From Melioribacteraceae bacterium (GTDB lineage Bacteria > Bacteroidota > Ignavibacteria > Ignavibacteriales > Melioribacteraceae): a stretch of 54,069 nt of DNA. The stretch is from NCBI GenBank assembly GCA_015493615.1, contig WGCV01000031.1, forward strand, positions 1 through 54,069. The letters run 5' to 3'. Shown one piece after another: positions 9,244 through 18,502 of the stretch. Under the pieces are notes generated by a model. It did no database searches, had not been told where the DNA came from, and saw only the letters and a list, made by a program, of their open reading frames with translations. Position 1 is the stretch's first letter. Each line of letters starts with the position of its first letter. Position numbers and translations under genes: made by a program.

Positions 9244-9518
9244 TGGCAAAAATTATTGAAGTTAAGCCGTCGGAAGATTTTCGTCTTTACGTAAAATATT
9301 CCGACGGTCTTGACGGTTTTATCGACATGAAAAAAATGTTGAAGCATGAGGAATACAAATCCCTGAACGATCCTACGGAATTTATGAAAGTAAAAATTGA
9401 CCCGAAAACAAAAGATATTATTTGGGAATGCGGCGCAACAATGTGCAAGGTTGCCGCATACGGCATGCTTAAATTAAAATCCGAGATGAAAGCGCTGGGA
9501 TTTGACCCCGATAAATAA
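9243..9518 (+). CDS. DUF2442 domain protein
   Basis: The 91-residue protein has the DUF2442 pattern: an opening VKPSEDFRLYVKYSDG, then a strand and helix around DMKKMLKHEEYKSLNDP and a C-terminal IIWECGATM in the place of the usual I-x-W-x-x-G. The family has no firm function; some relatives sit beside toxin-like partners. Here it overlaps the acyl-CoA dehydrogenase stop by one base, so it is co-translated with that enzyme and no toxin-like neighbour is present. Confidence 0.75.
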   Translation: MAKIIEVKPSEDFRLYVKYSDGLDGFIDMKKMLKHEEYKSLNDPTEFMKVKIDPKTKDIIWECGATMCKVAAYGMLKLKSEMKALGFDPDK

Positions 9519-9610
9519 ACGGAGTTTCGGTTTATTTCCATATTCTGAGATTCTTTCTCCGCTCCGCTTTAGCCGAGGATTTTGCTCCTAACTCCAAAAT
9601 GGCAATAGAG

Positions 9611-10117
9611 GCAACTTAATAAGTTTTATCGTTAACCCATTGCTTCTGCAATGGGGTTAGAACGAAAAAGAAATGAAGTTCAACCGGTTTACCGGTTTTA
9701 TTAACCCAAAATTGTCATTAGAATTTTTTCTAATCTAAAATTTTTAAGAAAAATACTATTCTTTGTAACGTAGATTGCTTGCAATCTGCGAAAAAACAGC
9801 ATAATGCTAAGCTGCAGCCACAGATTGACCGTTCGCAAGCTCACTAATCAATCTGCGCTACAAATAGAACGAGTAAGATTTTCTTACATGGTTTTTTGTC
9901 TAAAATTAACAGCTTGGCAGTTAGTTAACATGTTGTTCCTTAATAACTTAAGTCATCTTTTTCTTAATGGCAGTCATTAGAATTTTTTGTCTAATGACAA
10001 TTTTGGGATTAACTATGTGGAACATAAACCGGTGAACCGATTAGAGAAATATCATATCTCCGTTTACCCACTGATAAATCAGTGGGTTAAGACGAATGCT
10101 TGTTTCCTTAAGTTGAC
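9611..10117. repeat. Composite hairpin repeat, copy 1 (interrupted)
   Basis: From the outside in it has CAACTTAA near 9612 and TTAAGTTG near 10109 as outer inverted ends. A left hairpin TAACCCATTGC-ttct-GCAATGGGGTTA (9633-9659) and a right hairpin TTACCCACTGAT-aa-ATCAGTGGGTTAA (10064-10090) follow. Between them are the inner motifs CAACCGGTTTACCGG and AAACCGGTGAACCG. Copy 2 at 11344-11532 has the same order of parts in about 190 bases. Copy 1 is longer because another element is inserted in its centre. Confidence 0.7.
9701..10012. repeat. Nested inverted-repeat element inside copy 1
   Basis: The left end TTAACCCAAAATTGTCATTA (extends to 9722) is matched by its reverse complement at 9990-10012 with one extra base. 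It is inserted where copy 2 reads straight through. Inside it is a further inverted pair, TTGTAACGTAGATTG (about 9764-9780) against CAATCTGCGCTACAA (about 9848-9862), with two mismatches. The inner unit is flanked by AT-rich sequence and has no coding potential. Confidence 0.6.
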
Positions 10118-10151
10118 AGCTTAGACTTTGAAGACGCAATAAAAAACTAAT

Positions 10152-11168
10152 TTAATTTTCAGCGACAAAACTTTCTATTTCATTCAAATATTTTTTCTTT
10201 AAATCGTCATCGATAAAACTGGCTTCAATTGAGTTTTGCGCAAGCGTTGTAATATCTTCCTTTGTAAGATCAAGCGCGTCGGCGACGGCAAGGAAATTAT
10301 CATTTACATAACCGCCGAAGTATGCCGGATCATCCGAATTAACCGTAGCGCGTAATCCCTTATCCAGCATGGTTTTCAGCGGGTGATTGTGTAAATCCTC
10401 AACTACTTTAAGCTTCAGATTGGAGAGCGGGCAAACAGTCAATGTCATTTTCTCGTTTGCAAGGCGTTCAACAAGTTTGTCATCATCAAGGGAATGATTG
10501 CCGTGATCGATTCTGTCAACGCCGAGAATGTCAAGCGCTTCCCAAACATATTCGGCGGGACCTTCCTCCCCTGCGTGAGCCGTTAGCATAAATCCTTCCT
10601 CGCGGGCTTTAGTGTAAACATTCTTGAATTTGGATGGCGGATTTCCCACTTCGGAGGAATCGAGTCCGACACATTTAATCCACGACTTATAGGGCGTTGC
10701 TTCTTCCAAAGTTTTAAATGCCGCCTCTTCGGAAAGATGACGAAGAAAACTGAGAATTAAATTGTAAGTCATTCCGTATTTACTTTTTGCGTCTTCGAGC
10801 GCGTCGTGAATTCCTTCAATAACATAAGCAAAAGGAATTCCGCGGTCGGTGTGCGTTTGCGGATCGAACATTATTTCGGTATGAATAACATTCTGTTTGT
10901 GAGCTTTTTCGAGGTAAGCCCAAGTTAAATCGTAAAAATCTTTTTTTGTCTGAAGCGCTCCCGCGCCCGCGTAATAAATATCAAGGAATTCCTGCAGGTT
11001 GTTGAAGTCGTATGCTTTTTTTAATTCTTCAACTGTGGCGTACTTTATTTTTACTCCGTTGCGCGCGGCAATGTCGAACATAAGCTCCGGCTCAAAAGAA
11101 CCTTCAATGTGCAGATGCAGCTCCGCTTTGGGAATTTCTTCAATAAATTTTTTCATTTCGTCAGTCAA
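10152..11168 (-). CDS. Adenosine-deaminase-family enzyme, adenine deaminase type
   Basis: The 338-residue amidohydrolase removes the 6-amino group of a purine, using a single metal ion. Ligands visible are H18 and H20 in ELHLHIEG, His at about 197 in AHAGEEGP with catalytic Glu about 200, IDHGNHSL, and the Asp pair near 279-280 in [10 protein letters not shown]. The signatures [28 protein letters not shown] and [11 protein letters not shown] match the branch characterised as adenine deaminase rather than classical adenosine deaminase. Adenine to hypoxanthine (purine salvage) is therefore the favoured reaction, but adenosine cannot be excluded. The gene is monocistronic on the minus strand, with GGAGG about 10 nt upstream of the ATG. 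Confidence 0.88.
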   Translation of the reverse strand: MTDEMKKFIEEIPKAELHLHIEGSFEPELMFDIAARNGVKIKYATVEELKKAYDFNNLQEFLDIYYAGAGALQTKKDFYDLTWAYLEKAHKQNVIHTEIMFDPQTHTDRGIPFAYVIEGIHDALEDAKSKYGMTYNLILSFLRHLSEEAAFKTLEEATPYKSWIKCVGLDSSEVGNPPSKFKNVYTKAREEGFMLTAHAGEEGPAEYVWEALDILGVDRIDHGNHSLDDDKLVERLANEKMTLTVCPLSNLKLKVVEDLHNHPLKTMLDKGLRATVNSDDPAYFGGYVNDNFLAVADALDLTKEDITTLAQNSIEASFIDDDLKKKYLNEIESFVAEN

Positions 11169-11343
11169 GATTTTTTCCTCCTTTTTTGAATTATAAACTG
11201 TTGAAAAATAATGAAGAATTTTGAAATACCGAAATAAACAAAACAGGCGTAGTTACCAATCAATAAGGATAATTATAGTTATTGCAAGAAACCTTTGCAA
11301 AACCGAAAATTGTGAAATTGAGTCCGCCACGGCGAGTGTGGGT

Positions 11344-11532
11344 GTCAACTTAAGCGTTTTTTGTAATTAACCCATTGCTTCAGCAATGGGATTAGTACGT
11401 AAAAGAAATGACGTTCAACCGGTTGACCGGTTTCCTTAACCCATTGACACATAAACCGGTGAACCGGTTGCAGCGTTTATGTTTTACCATTAACCCACAG
11501 ATGAATCAGTGGGTTAATGAGAAAGATTTTTA
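11344..11532. repeat. Composite hairpin repeat, copy 2 (uninterrupted)
   Basis: Order of parts: GTCAACTTAAG at the left end; hairpin TTAACCCATTGC-ttca-GCAATGGGATTA (about 11367-11394); CAACCGGTTGACCGG; AAACCGGTGAACCGG; hairpin TTAACCCACAGATga / ATCAGTGGGTTAA (about 11489-11515); and CTTAAGTTGA at the right end. It matches copy 1 (9611-10117) part by part. The symmetrical build suggests a non-autonomous mobile element. Confidence 0.7.
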
Positions 11533-11648
11533 CTTAAGTTGATAACATTGGTGTCTTGTGTCACTATATCATAAAGATTGGTTTTTTTCTATAAAAGGAA
11601 AGGAAGGAGATTCCTCTGCATATGAGTCAGCTGTTCTATTTGTTTGTG

Positions 11649-11758
11649 TCGCTCCTACGGAGCTTATGATTGATGATTTACTGTTTATTACAAAGGTTTA
11701 GCTCCTACGGAGCAATGACTTAATCATATTGTACGGAGCAATGACTTTATCATATTGT
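11649..11758. repeat. GCTCCTACGGAGC hairpins and 26-bp tandem repeat
   Basis: GCTCC-tac-GGAGC occurs at 11649-11661 and 11701-11713. After the second copy, ACGGAGCAATGACTTAATCA (starting at 11707) continues for 26 bp and is repeated at once with one change (11733-11758). Confidence 0.65.
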
Positions 11759-12087
11759 CTGTGTAGTTTTCGAAAGGCTTTGCACAAGCCGACCCGGACA
11801 AGCCGGAAATAAAACGATAAGAAGTTAAACAAAGAAATCTCTAAAAACCCTACAAATAAAGGGCTTTAGAGTATCTGGGGAAATATTCCGCCAATAATAA
11901 CTTAAATTTTGCTGATATGGAACTAAGCGGCGCGTGGGGGATATAAATACTGTTTTTCATAACTGTTTAAAAAGAAGGGCGTAATTTTATTCCAAAAATT
12001 TTAGTATCTTATTTTCAATTTAAGTTTATTTTCAAATTACTGAATTTAAAAATTTTTCCGGCGTCTCCGGTTTAGGGATTTTGTAAA

Positions 12088-13479
12088 ATGAAATTTTCTA
12101 TCCATAATATTTTTGAAGAGTTCGATTCAATTCGCGAAACATCGCTCCCCTCTGCGATTGTTAAGTATAAGGATATTCTCCCCCTTCTCTCAAAGCATAA
12201 AAAGAATAAAAATATCAGAATAAAAGCCGCCGGAAAATCGGTAAACGGAAAAGTAATTTATTCCGTTACGGTAGGCAAAGGCGCGCTCCAAGTTTTAGCA
12301 TGGTCGCAGATGCACGGCGACGAATCAACCGCGACGCGGGCTTTTTTCGACTTCCTAAATTTTATTGAGAAGAAGGAAACGAATAAACTTACGTCGGAAC
12401 TTTTGGATAAAATCACGCTTACATTTATTCCAATGCTGAATCCGGACGGAGCGGAGAAGCAAACCCGTTATAACGCTATCGGCATTGATATTAACCGAGA
12501 CGCGATGGACTTGGTTTCCCCCGAGTCCGAAATTCTCGATAGAATTTTCCGTGAAATTCAGCCCGGATTTTCTCTTAATCTGCACGATCAGGACGGCTGG
12601 TACTCCGTGGAAAATTCGGGAAAACCGACTTCCGTTTCCTTCCTCGCCACAACGCCCGATTTGTATCAGACAAAAACAGCCGCGCGAAAAAAGGCAATGA
12701 GCGTAATAGGAAAAACTTTTTCGGCATTGAGCGAAATCATTCCCGGGCATATCGCAAGATACTCCGATGCGTTCGAGCCGCGGGCTTTCGGCGATAACTT
12801 CGCGGCAAAGGATTCGTCCGTAATATTAATTGAAGCGGGCAGATGGAAGGATGACGAGAATAATGAATTTATCCGTAAAATTTATTTTACGACTTTTACC
12901 GCCGCGCTTCTTACGATTGCATCGGAGAAATATCCTTTAAGCTCGGTTAAAATTTATGAGCAAATCCCGAAGAACAATGAAATGATGCTCGATTTAATTT
13001 TGCGAAATGTTCTTCTTCGGGATAAATATAATGTAGATATCGGCATTAAACGCTTTCCGGTTTACGACAAACGGCGAAACAAAACGGTGTACGAAGGGAA
13101 AATCGAAACGCTCGGCGACCTTTCGGTTTATTCCGCGTTTGAGGAATACGACATGAACGGCTATTCGTTATATCCGGGAGAAAAAGAAAAACATAACCGA
13201 GAGATTGAGTTTACCGAAGAATATTATTTTGACCTTGTTAAAAAGGGAATTACAACATTGGAGCATGTCGATCTAAGTTTTGAAAAAAATGATTTCAATG
13301 AAATACCGCTTAATCTTATAAGAGCCGGATGCGATTTCAGCCAGGATGTCTATCCCGGCAACTTTGCCAATTTTTATCTCAAAAACCGTAACGGCGAAAC
13401 CGACTACATCGTCGTTAACGGTTTTCTCGTAAATATTATTTCCAATGATATTTCCGTAATAAACGCAATCAGGATTTAG
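12088..13479 (+). CDS. Zinc carboxypeptidase-like protein (M14 family)
   Basis: The 463-residue protein has the M14 zinc triad H76-x2-E79 (QMHGDES) and H166 (NLHDQ), the substrate-binding segment GIDINRD around 133, and the likely catalytic Glu at about 249 (ILIEAGRW). No signal peptide is seen, so it probably works in the cytoplasm or is exported by another route. The roughly 180 C-terminal residues after the peptidase domain are not recognised. It may cleave peptides or modified amino acids; the substrate is unknown. A small membrane protein gene follows after 2 bases. Confidence 0.85.
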   Translation: MKFSIHNIFEEFDSIRETSLPSAIVKYKDILPLLSKHKKNKNIRIKAAGKSVNGKVIYSVTVGKGALQVLAWSQMHGDESTATRAFFDFLNFIEKKETNKLTSELLDKITLTFIPMLNPDGAEKQTRYNAIGIDINRDAMDLVSPESEILDRIFREIQPGFSLNLHDQDGWYSVENSGKPTSVSFLATTPDLYQTKTAARKKAMSVIGKTFSALSEIIPGHIARYSDAFEPRAFGDNFAAKDSSVILIEAGRWKDDENNEFIRKIYFTTFTAALLTIASEKYPLSSVKIYEQIPKNNEMMLDLILRNVLLRDKYNVDIGIKRFPVYDKRRNKTVYEGKIETLGDLSVYSAFEEYDMNGYSLYPGEKEKHNREIEFTEEYYFDLVKKGITTLEHVDLSFEKNDFNEIPLNLIRAGCDFSQDVYPGNFANFYLKNRNGETDYIVVNGFLVNIISNDISVINAIRI

Positions 13480-13481
13480 AG

Positions 13482-13793
13482 ATGGGAGAGATAATTTACT
13501 GGGGAATAATCCGGACGGCGCTGCTGATTTTGGCGCTTTGGTTTTCCTTCGATTATATCGACTATAAATTCTGGTGGTCGGCTGCGATTATTTCAATTTA
13601 TGTAATTATTATTCATCCCGCGATTATTCAGTTTCAGCTCTTTAAAGAAAGGAACAAGCGCGTCCTGACCGACACTCTCTGTTCCCGTTGTAAACATTTT
13701 GACGCATCAGCCGTACTATGCTTAAAATACGACGAACATCCCACGGCGCATTACGTCCCGTGCGACGGAATCGACTGGGAACCGAAAAACTAA
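13482..13793 (+). CDS. Small membrane protein with C-terminal cysteine motif
   Basis: The 103 residues form two membrane helices (about 7-22 and 30-52). A soluble tail follows with CSRCKHF, then a cysteine at VLCLKY and another at VPCDG, giving four cysteines that could bind a metal such as zinc. It is not recognised as a named family. It follows the M14-like gene after 2 bases, so the two are likely co-transcribed. Its last 4 bases overlap the stop of the convergent gene. Confidence 0.65.
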   Translation: MGEIIYWGIIRTALLILALWFSFDYIDYKFWWSAAIISIYVIIIHPAIIQFQLFKERNKRVLTDTLCSRCKHFDASAVLCLKYDEHPTAHYVPCDGIDWEPKN

Positions 13794-14122
13794 TCGTTAA
13801 TTTTACTCGCGCTTAAAAAGAGCTTGTTTCTCGCCATATCCATAACCAAACAGGAAGTAAGTCTCAGTTCATAGTTTTCTTTTAAGAAAAGAAACAACTT
13901 TTTACCGGCAAATTGTCCGAGGAAAAATGCGGTTACGAAAAAAATATAAGATTCCAAGGAAAAACCTACGTTGGAATAAATCCTAATGAAAATTACAACC
14001 GGAATCGGCAGATGAATAGCAAGCGCCCACTGAAGAGAGAATTTACGCACGTTGGCGCGCCAGTAACCGAAAGGAAGATTAAAAGCAAAAATTATTATTG
14101 AAAGGAGAAAAAGTTTATACAT
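13790..14122 (-). CDS. Conserved small integral membrane protein
   Basis: The 110-residue protein is mostly membrane helices: about 3-17, 32-50 and 58-77. The segment FNLPFGYWRANVRKFSLQWA, followed by AIHLPIPVV, is distinctive and looks like a conserved signature of an uncharacterised membrane family. The ATG at 14122 has GGAG upstream at a normal distance on the minus strand. It converges on the previous gene with a 4-base overlap of the stop codons. Confidence 0.65.
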   Translation of the reverse strand: MYKLFLLSIIIFAFNLPFGYWRANVRKFSLQWALAIHLPIPVVIFIRIYSNVGFSLESYIFFVTAFFLGQFAGKKLFLFLKENYELRLTSCLVMDMARNKLFLSASKIND

Positions 14123-14263
14123 AATTCTTAAATTTTTTGATTTGAAATATATGAAAAAAGGGACAAAAGAGCTTATTCAGAGGCAAAAATAGAGCGGATT
14201 TTTCTGAAAAATATTTTGGAATTGTTTACTTTAATAATTGGAAATTTATAATAAGCAGGTAAT

Positions 14264-16480
14264 ATGCCGGAAAATAGTAAAAGCGTTCGTGAATTAAAAA
14301 ATATAATTGAAAGAATTAATTCCGAAATAAAAGCAAAAGAGTGCGAGGGAATTGACAATGTGCTTATGGAAATCAAGTCTCTCCTTCAAAAAGAACTTGA
14401 AGAGCAAATTTCGGGAATTAAAGATTCCATACTTGAACGGAAAAAAATTGAGGAAAAATTAGCTCTGTTTTACGAGGGAATTGAACAGAGCGCCGATTCC
14501 ATTGTTTTTACCAATCTTGCAGGCGACATGATATATGTTAACAAGCAGTTTATTGATTTAACCGGTTATTCCTATGAAGAAGCTATCGGGCAAAATCCCC
14601 GTATATTAAAATCCGGCGACCAATCGGAAATGTTTTATAAAAATCTGTGGGATACAATTACCGCTGGTAAAGTTTGGCAGGGACTTTTTCATAATAAGAA
14701 GAAAAACGGCGAACTTTATTGGGAGGACGCCAGAATTTTCCCTGTTTTTGACGACGACGGAAAAATTAAATATTACGGAGCTGTAAAGCAGGACGTAACG
14801 CAAAGGGTGGCTGCCGAAGAGAAAAACAAACATTTGATTGAAGCTCAGAGAGTTATAAACGTTCTTTTAAATTCCGTTACAACCGACTGTACAGTAGAGC
14901 ATATTTATTCAATATCGCTGAAACATCTTCTTGAGCTGAAATGGCTCGGCGTAACTTCCGAAGCGCTTTTTCTCCGCTATGATAACGAAAAGCTGAATGT
15001 TGCAACTTCGATTAACTTAAGTCGCGATATGATTTCCCTCCTTAACAAACATGTTGCCGGATCCGAATTAGTTAAAGTAATTAATGAAAAAAAGGTTAAA
15101 TTTATTTCTTCCCAAAGTGAATTTTTGGGTGAAAAACTCGATGAATCTCATTTCTTAATTCCTGTTAGCGCTTCCGGCAAGATATACGGAGCCATTGTTT
15201 TATTATTGGATCAAAAATATACTCCGAAGGAAGAACATTATAATTTCTTAAGTTCCTACGGGCGCACGGTCGGACTTGTGCTCGATAAAAAGTCTTCGGA
15301 TATTAAAATCTCCGAATATCTTTCCGAACTGGAAAAGACTTACGCGGCATTGAAGAAAGAGACGAATGAGAAAGAAGCTCTTCTCGAAAAACTTACTGCG
15401 AGCGAGAAAAAATATCGTGAGATTTTTGAGTCCTTTGTAGATGTATATTACAGAGTAAACATAGATGGAATAATAGAGCTGGTAAGTCCTTCAATAAAGG
15501 ATGTTACCGGCTGGGAGCCGGATGAATTAATAGGTAAATCCACGGATGTGTTTTTTGCCAATCCCGAAGAGAAGGAAGGATTTTTTCAGACTTTCATGGA
15601 AATCGGTTTACTGAAAAATTACGAAATTTCAATGTACCGCAAGGATGGTTCGATTGCAATAATTTCGTTTAATTCCAAAGTGGTTTATAAAAACGGAGAA
15701 CCTGTCGCAACGCAAGGAACGTTTCGCGATGTAACGGAATTGAAAGAAGCCGAGAAAAAGTTAGCCGAAGCAAACGCCCGCTTGGAAGAGGAAGTCGCAA
15801 CTAAGGATAAATTTTTCTCAATTATTTCCCACGATTTAAGAAGTCCGTTCACCGCGTTGCTCGGATATACTCGAATGATTGATGATGATTTCGATTCTTT
15901 CTCGCGCGAGGAACTGCAGGAAGCAATTAAAGCGCTGCACAGTACTTCGGAAAATTTATTTGAGCTTCTTGAAGGACTTCTTACGTGGTCGCGCATTCAA
16001 AGAGGAATATTAGAAATTAATCCGGAGAATGTAAATCTTAATGAAGCGGTTAATGAATTGTTTGAACTTATGCATCCGGTGGCGGATAAAAAACAAATCG
16101 CGCTAATCAACGAAACGCTTCCCAATACTATGGTTTACGCCGATCCCGATATGCTGCGCGGAATTATTCGTAATCTGGTTTCGAATTCGTTAAAGTTTAC
16201 TCCCGAAGGAGGAACTGTTTCTATCAAACATTCCGCCGGGGAAGATGTTGATTTAATTACGGTTTCGGATACCGGAATCGGGATAAAGAAAAGTGATTTG
16301 GATAAAATTTTCAGAATCGACGTTCATCACACAACGCCGGGCACCAATAACGAGCCGGGCACCGGGTTGGGATTAATATTGGTTAAGGAACTTGTGGAAA
16401 AGCACGGCGGCGCAATTAAAATAGAAAGCGAGAAAGGAAAAGGAACAAATATCACATTTACTTTGCCCAAGAAAAAATAA
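14264..16480 (+). CDS. Cytoplasmic PAS-GAF-PAS sensor histidine kinase
   Basis: In order, the 738 residues hold an N-terminal helix, a PAS domain (about 68-180; IVFTNLAGDMIYVNKQF and a PAC-like YYGAVKQDVTQR), a GAF-like region (about 190-345), a coiled coil, a second PAS (about 383-500), a HisKA dimerisation domain with phospho-acceptor His at about 523 (FSIISHDLRSP), and a catalytic domain with N box (NLVSNSLKF, about 635), VSDTGIGI and GTGLGLILVKELV. No membrane helix is visible, so it should sense a cytoplasmic signal or ligand. No response regulator is adjacent. One base separates it from the isoaspartyl peptidase gene downstream. Confidence 0.9.
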   Translation: MPENSKSVRELKNIIERINSEIKAKECEGIDNVLMEIKSLLQKELEEQISGIKDSILERKKIEEKLALFYEGIEQSADSIVFTNLAGDMIYVNKQFIDLTGYSYEEAIGQNPRILKSGDQSEMFYKNLWDTITAGKVWQGLFHNKKKNGELYWEDARIFPVFDDDGKIKYYGAVKQDVTQRVAAEEKNKHLIEAQRVINVLLNSVTTDCTVEHIYSISLKHLLELKWLGVTSEALFLRYDNEKLNVATSINLSRDMISLLNKHVAGSELVKVINEKKVKFISSQSEFLGEKLDESHFLIPVSASGKIYGAIVLLLDQKYTPKEEHYNFLSSYGRTVGLVLDKKSSDIKISEYLSELEKTYAALKKETNEKEALLEKLTASEKKYREIFESFVDVYYRVNIDGIIELVSPSIKDVTGWEPDELIGKSTDVFFANPEEKEGFFQTFMEIGLLKNYEISMYRKDGSIAIISFNSKVVYKNGEPVATQGTFRDVTELKEAEKKLAEANARLEEEVATKDKFFSIISHDLRSPFTALLGYTRMIDDDFDSFSREELQEAIKALHSTSENLFELLEGLLTWSRIQRGILEINPENVNLNEAVNELFELMHPVADKKQIALINETLPNTMVYADPDMLRGIIRNLVSNSLKFTPEGGTVSIKHSAGEDVDLITVSDTGIGIKKSDLDKIFRIDVHHTTPGTNNEPGTGLGLILVKELVEKHGGAIKIESEKGKGTNITFTLPKKK

Positions 16481-16481
16481 G

Positions 16482-17483
16482 ATGAAAAAACTAATCATAT
16501 TATTGTTAATTTCCTCAGCGTTCCTTTGGGGACAAAAGAGGAAAACCAACTATGTGATCGTCATTCACGGCGGAGCGGGAACTATAACGCACCAGCGTAT
16601 TTTCGGGGAAAAACAGAAAGAGTACGAAAAAAAACTCACCGAAGCGCTTCTTACCGGAAAATCAGTCCTTGAAAAAGGTGGAACCGCTCTTGATTGCGTT
16701 GAAAAAGTAATAAATGTTCTTGAAGATTCTCCCCTTTTCAATGCGGGAAAAGGCGCCGTTTTTACCGGCGAGGGAAGAAACGAGTTGGACGCCTCGATTA
16801 TGAACGGAAAAAATTTGGAAGCGGGCGCGGTTGCCGGCGTGCGACATATCAAAAACCCTATTTCTCTTGCGCGGCTTGTCATGGAAAAAAGCCCGCACGT
16901 TTTGCTCTATGGTGCGGGAGCCGAAGAATTTGCCAAACTGCAGGGAATTAATCTTGTTGATACAAGCTACTTTTTTACCCAATCCCGCTGGGACGCTTTG
17001 ATGAGAATTAAACAAAAAGAAAAAATGGAAGCCGGCGATAAACACGGGACAGTCGGCTGTGTGGTTTTGGACGGTTACGGAAACTTGGCTGCGGGAACTT
17101 CCACAGGGGGAATGACCAACAAACGCTGGAATCGTATCGGAGATTCTCCGATAATCGGCGCGGGAACTTACGCCGACAACAAATCATGCGCGGTTTCCTG
17201 CACGGGACACGGCGAGTTCTTTATCCGGAACGCCGTCGCTTACGACATGACGGCGAGGATGAAATATCTCCATTCTTCGGTAACGGAAGCGGCTAAGCAA
17301 ATTATTCTGCATAAACTAAAAAAACAAGGCGCGGCAGGCGGACTGATAGCCGTTGATAAAGAAGGAAATATCGCGATGGTCTTTAATACAAAAGGAATGT
17401 TTCGCGGATATCTTAAAAAGGGATCCGCTCCCGTAGTTAAAATGTTCGGTGATGACCGATCTATTTCCAACCCTCGCAAATAA
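16482..17483 (+). CDS. Exported isoaspartyl peptidase / L-asparaginase (Ntn hydrolase)
   Basis: The 333-residue precursor of a type 2 asparaginase family enzyme begins with a signal peptide (MKKLIILLLISSAFLWGQ). It has the usual start of the alpha chain (VIVIHGGAGTI) and the autocleavage site KHGTVGC, whose Thr at about 190 becomes the N-terminal nucleophile of the beta chain. AAGTSTGGMTNK and GAGTYADN complete the active site. It hydrolyses isoaspartyl dipeptides and asparagine, presumably in the periplasm. It starts one base after the histidine kinase stop. Confidence 0.92.
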   Translation: MKKLIILLLISSAFLWGQKRKTNYVIVIHGGAGTITHQRIFGEKQKEYEKKLTEALLTGKSVLEKGGTALDCVEKVINVLEDSPLFNAGKGAVFTGEGRNELDASIMNGKNLEAGAVAGVRHIKNPISLARLVMEKSPHVLLYGAGAEEFAKLQGINLVDTSYFFTQSRWDALMRIKQKEKMEAGDKHGTVGCVVLDGYGNLAAGTSTGGMTNKRWNRIGDSPIIGAGTYADNKSCAVSCTGHGEFFIRNAVAYDMTARMKYLHSSVTEAAKQIILHKLKKQGAAGGLIAVDKEGNIAMVFNTKGMFRGYLKKGSAPVVKMFGDDRSISNPRK

Positions 17484-17716
17484 GATTAATTTAAGCGAAT
17501 AACCGGAAAAAGGAAAACCGGCGGTTCACACGGCAATTTGTAAACCCGGCTGAAATATTCCGCCGGACAAAAGGAAAAAACCGTCATTAAAATTCTAACC
17601 GAAATATCCTTAATTCTAATCCGATATTTCTAAACTCTAATTCCCTGAGACTACCCTTTAAAATAGCCCTATATTCATTTTAGAATAAACTTTAACAACA
17701 AGTTGCCGAGTATAGA

Positions 17717-18193
17717 ATGATAAAATTAATTTTCACCATAATGCTGTTTTTTGCCGTTTCATTAATCGGGTGCAATAAAAGCGGTTTCCCTACCGAACCG
17801 GAGCAGAATGGCGGCGGAAACGGAGAAAACATGATTGCATTATCCGGCGCGGCTTCCGGCGAATTTGAAGCAATTACCGGCTACATTAACACCGGCAATG
17901 CTGTAGCTATTTCGCTTTCGGCAAAATCGGGCGACTCGAATTTAGAACTCCTGCTCAGCGCTTCGACGGTTTCAACAGGCGCTTACTCGGTGCCGGATGT
18001 TTACAACGTAACTTTTTCGGACGAAGCAAAAAACATTATCTATAATTTCTATTCGGGAATGGTGGAAATTGAGGAAATGACGGACGCAAAAGTTGCCGGA
18101 ACATTTAAGGGAAACGCTTACGGTACGGACTTAAATACGTTTGTTACCGATTCGACAAAAGTTCTTTCGCTTTCGGCAAAATTTTCACTTTGA
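17717..18193 (+). CDS. Small lipoprotein of unknown function
   Basis: The 158-residue protein has a lipoprotein signal: hydrophobic FTIMLFFAVSLIG and lipobox LIGC (Cys 19). A short Gly-rich linker (QNGGGNGEN) leads into a beta-rich domain (GAASGEFEAITGYINTGNAV ... KVLSLSAKFSL). The small domain alternates in polar and hydrophobic residues, as in a beta-sandwich. No family is recognised. Confidence 0.7.
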   Translation: MIKLIFTIMLFFAVSLIGCNKSGFPTEPEQNGGGNGENMIALSGAASGEFEAITGYINTGNAVAISLSAKSGDSNLELLLSASTVSTGAYSVPDVYNVTFSDEAKNIIYNFYSGMVEIEEMTDAKVAGTFKGNAYGTDLNTFVTDSTKVLSLSAKFSL

Positions 18194-18502
18194 TAAAGAG
18201 ATATATGGAAACTCAATCGGGTTTACTTTATCGGGAACGTCCGTTCGTTTGTATTCTGAAATTGTTTTTAGTCACAATCGAACGTTAATAAATTTGTTAT
18301 TTTGTTTTTCTTTTTTGTATGAAAAAATCTTTTTTTTCATAGCAGAATTCACCTCGGGTAAAACATCCGAATTCGCTGTTCACACAGACGAAAATTTTCA
18401 TGAAAGATTTTCAAGTGAGTTCAAATTGTTTTGATAAATAAGCAATTACGCTTATTAAATAACGACTTAGTATATATTAATATTTTAATGATAGGAGAAA
18501 AA
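18194..18502. other. AT-rich leader before the FG-GAP gene
   Basis: No gene is supported. The long AT-rich tract may carry the promoter for the downstream gene, but no site could be fixed. AGGAGA at 18493-18498 lies just ahead of the ATG at 18503 and decides that start. An in-frame extension back to 18431 would put a non-signal leader in front of the signal peptide. Confidence 0.55.

Larger units (their letters stand above)
9519..10151. other. Intergenic region filled by a composite hairpin repeat
   Basis: No gene is visible. Most of the 633 bases is one composite repeat (9611-10117) interrupted by a second, nested inverted-repeat element (9701-10012), listed separately. It separates the convergent DUF2442 and adenine-deaminase-type genes. 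Confidence 0.65.
11169..12087. other. Long intergenic region with several repeat families
   Basis: No gene is supported in these 919 bases. They contain composite repeat copy 2 (11344-11532), two GCTCCTACGGAGC hairpins, a 26-bp tandem duplication (11707-11758) and a GC-richer block (about 11775-11935, with ACAAGCC and GGACAAGCCGGAA) that resembles sequence at the right edge of the window (about 53920-54030). The promoters of two divergent genes must lie here. Confidence 0.6.

Noticed and set aside
10152-11168. Classical adenosine deaminase
   Set aside because: The fold and metal ligands fit, but the [15 protein letters not shown] and [13 protein letters not shown] blocks fit the adenine deaminase branch better, so no add symbol was given.
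18141-18434. 97-residue open frame after the small lipoprotein
   Set aside because: It starts inside the lipoprotein in another frame and encodes a Phe-rich translation of AT-rich DNA with no family features.
18431-18502. Upstream extension of the FG-GAP protein by 24 residues
   Set aside because: The extension would bury the signal peptide, and AGGAGA sits right before the ATG at 18503.
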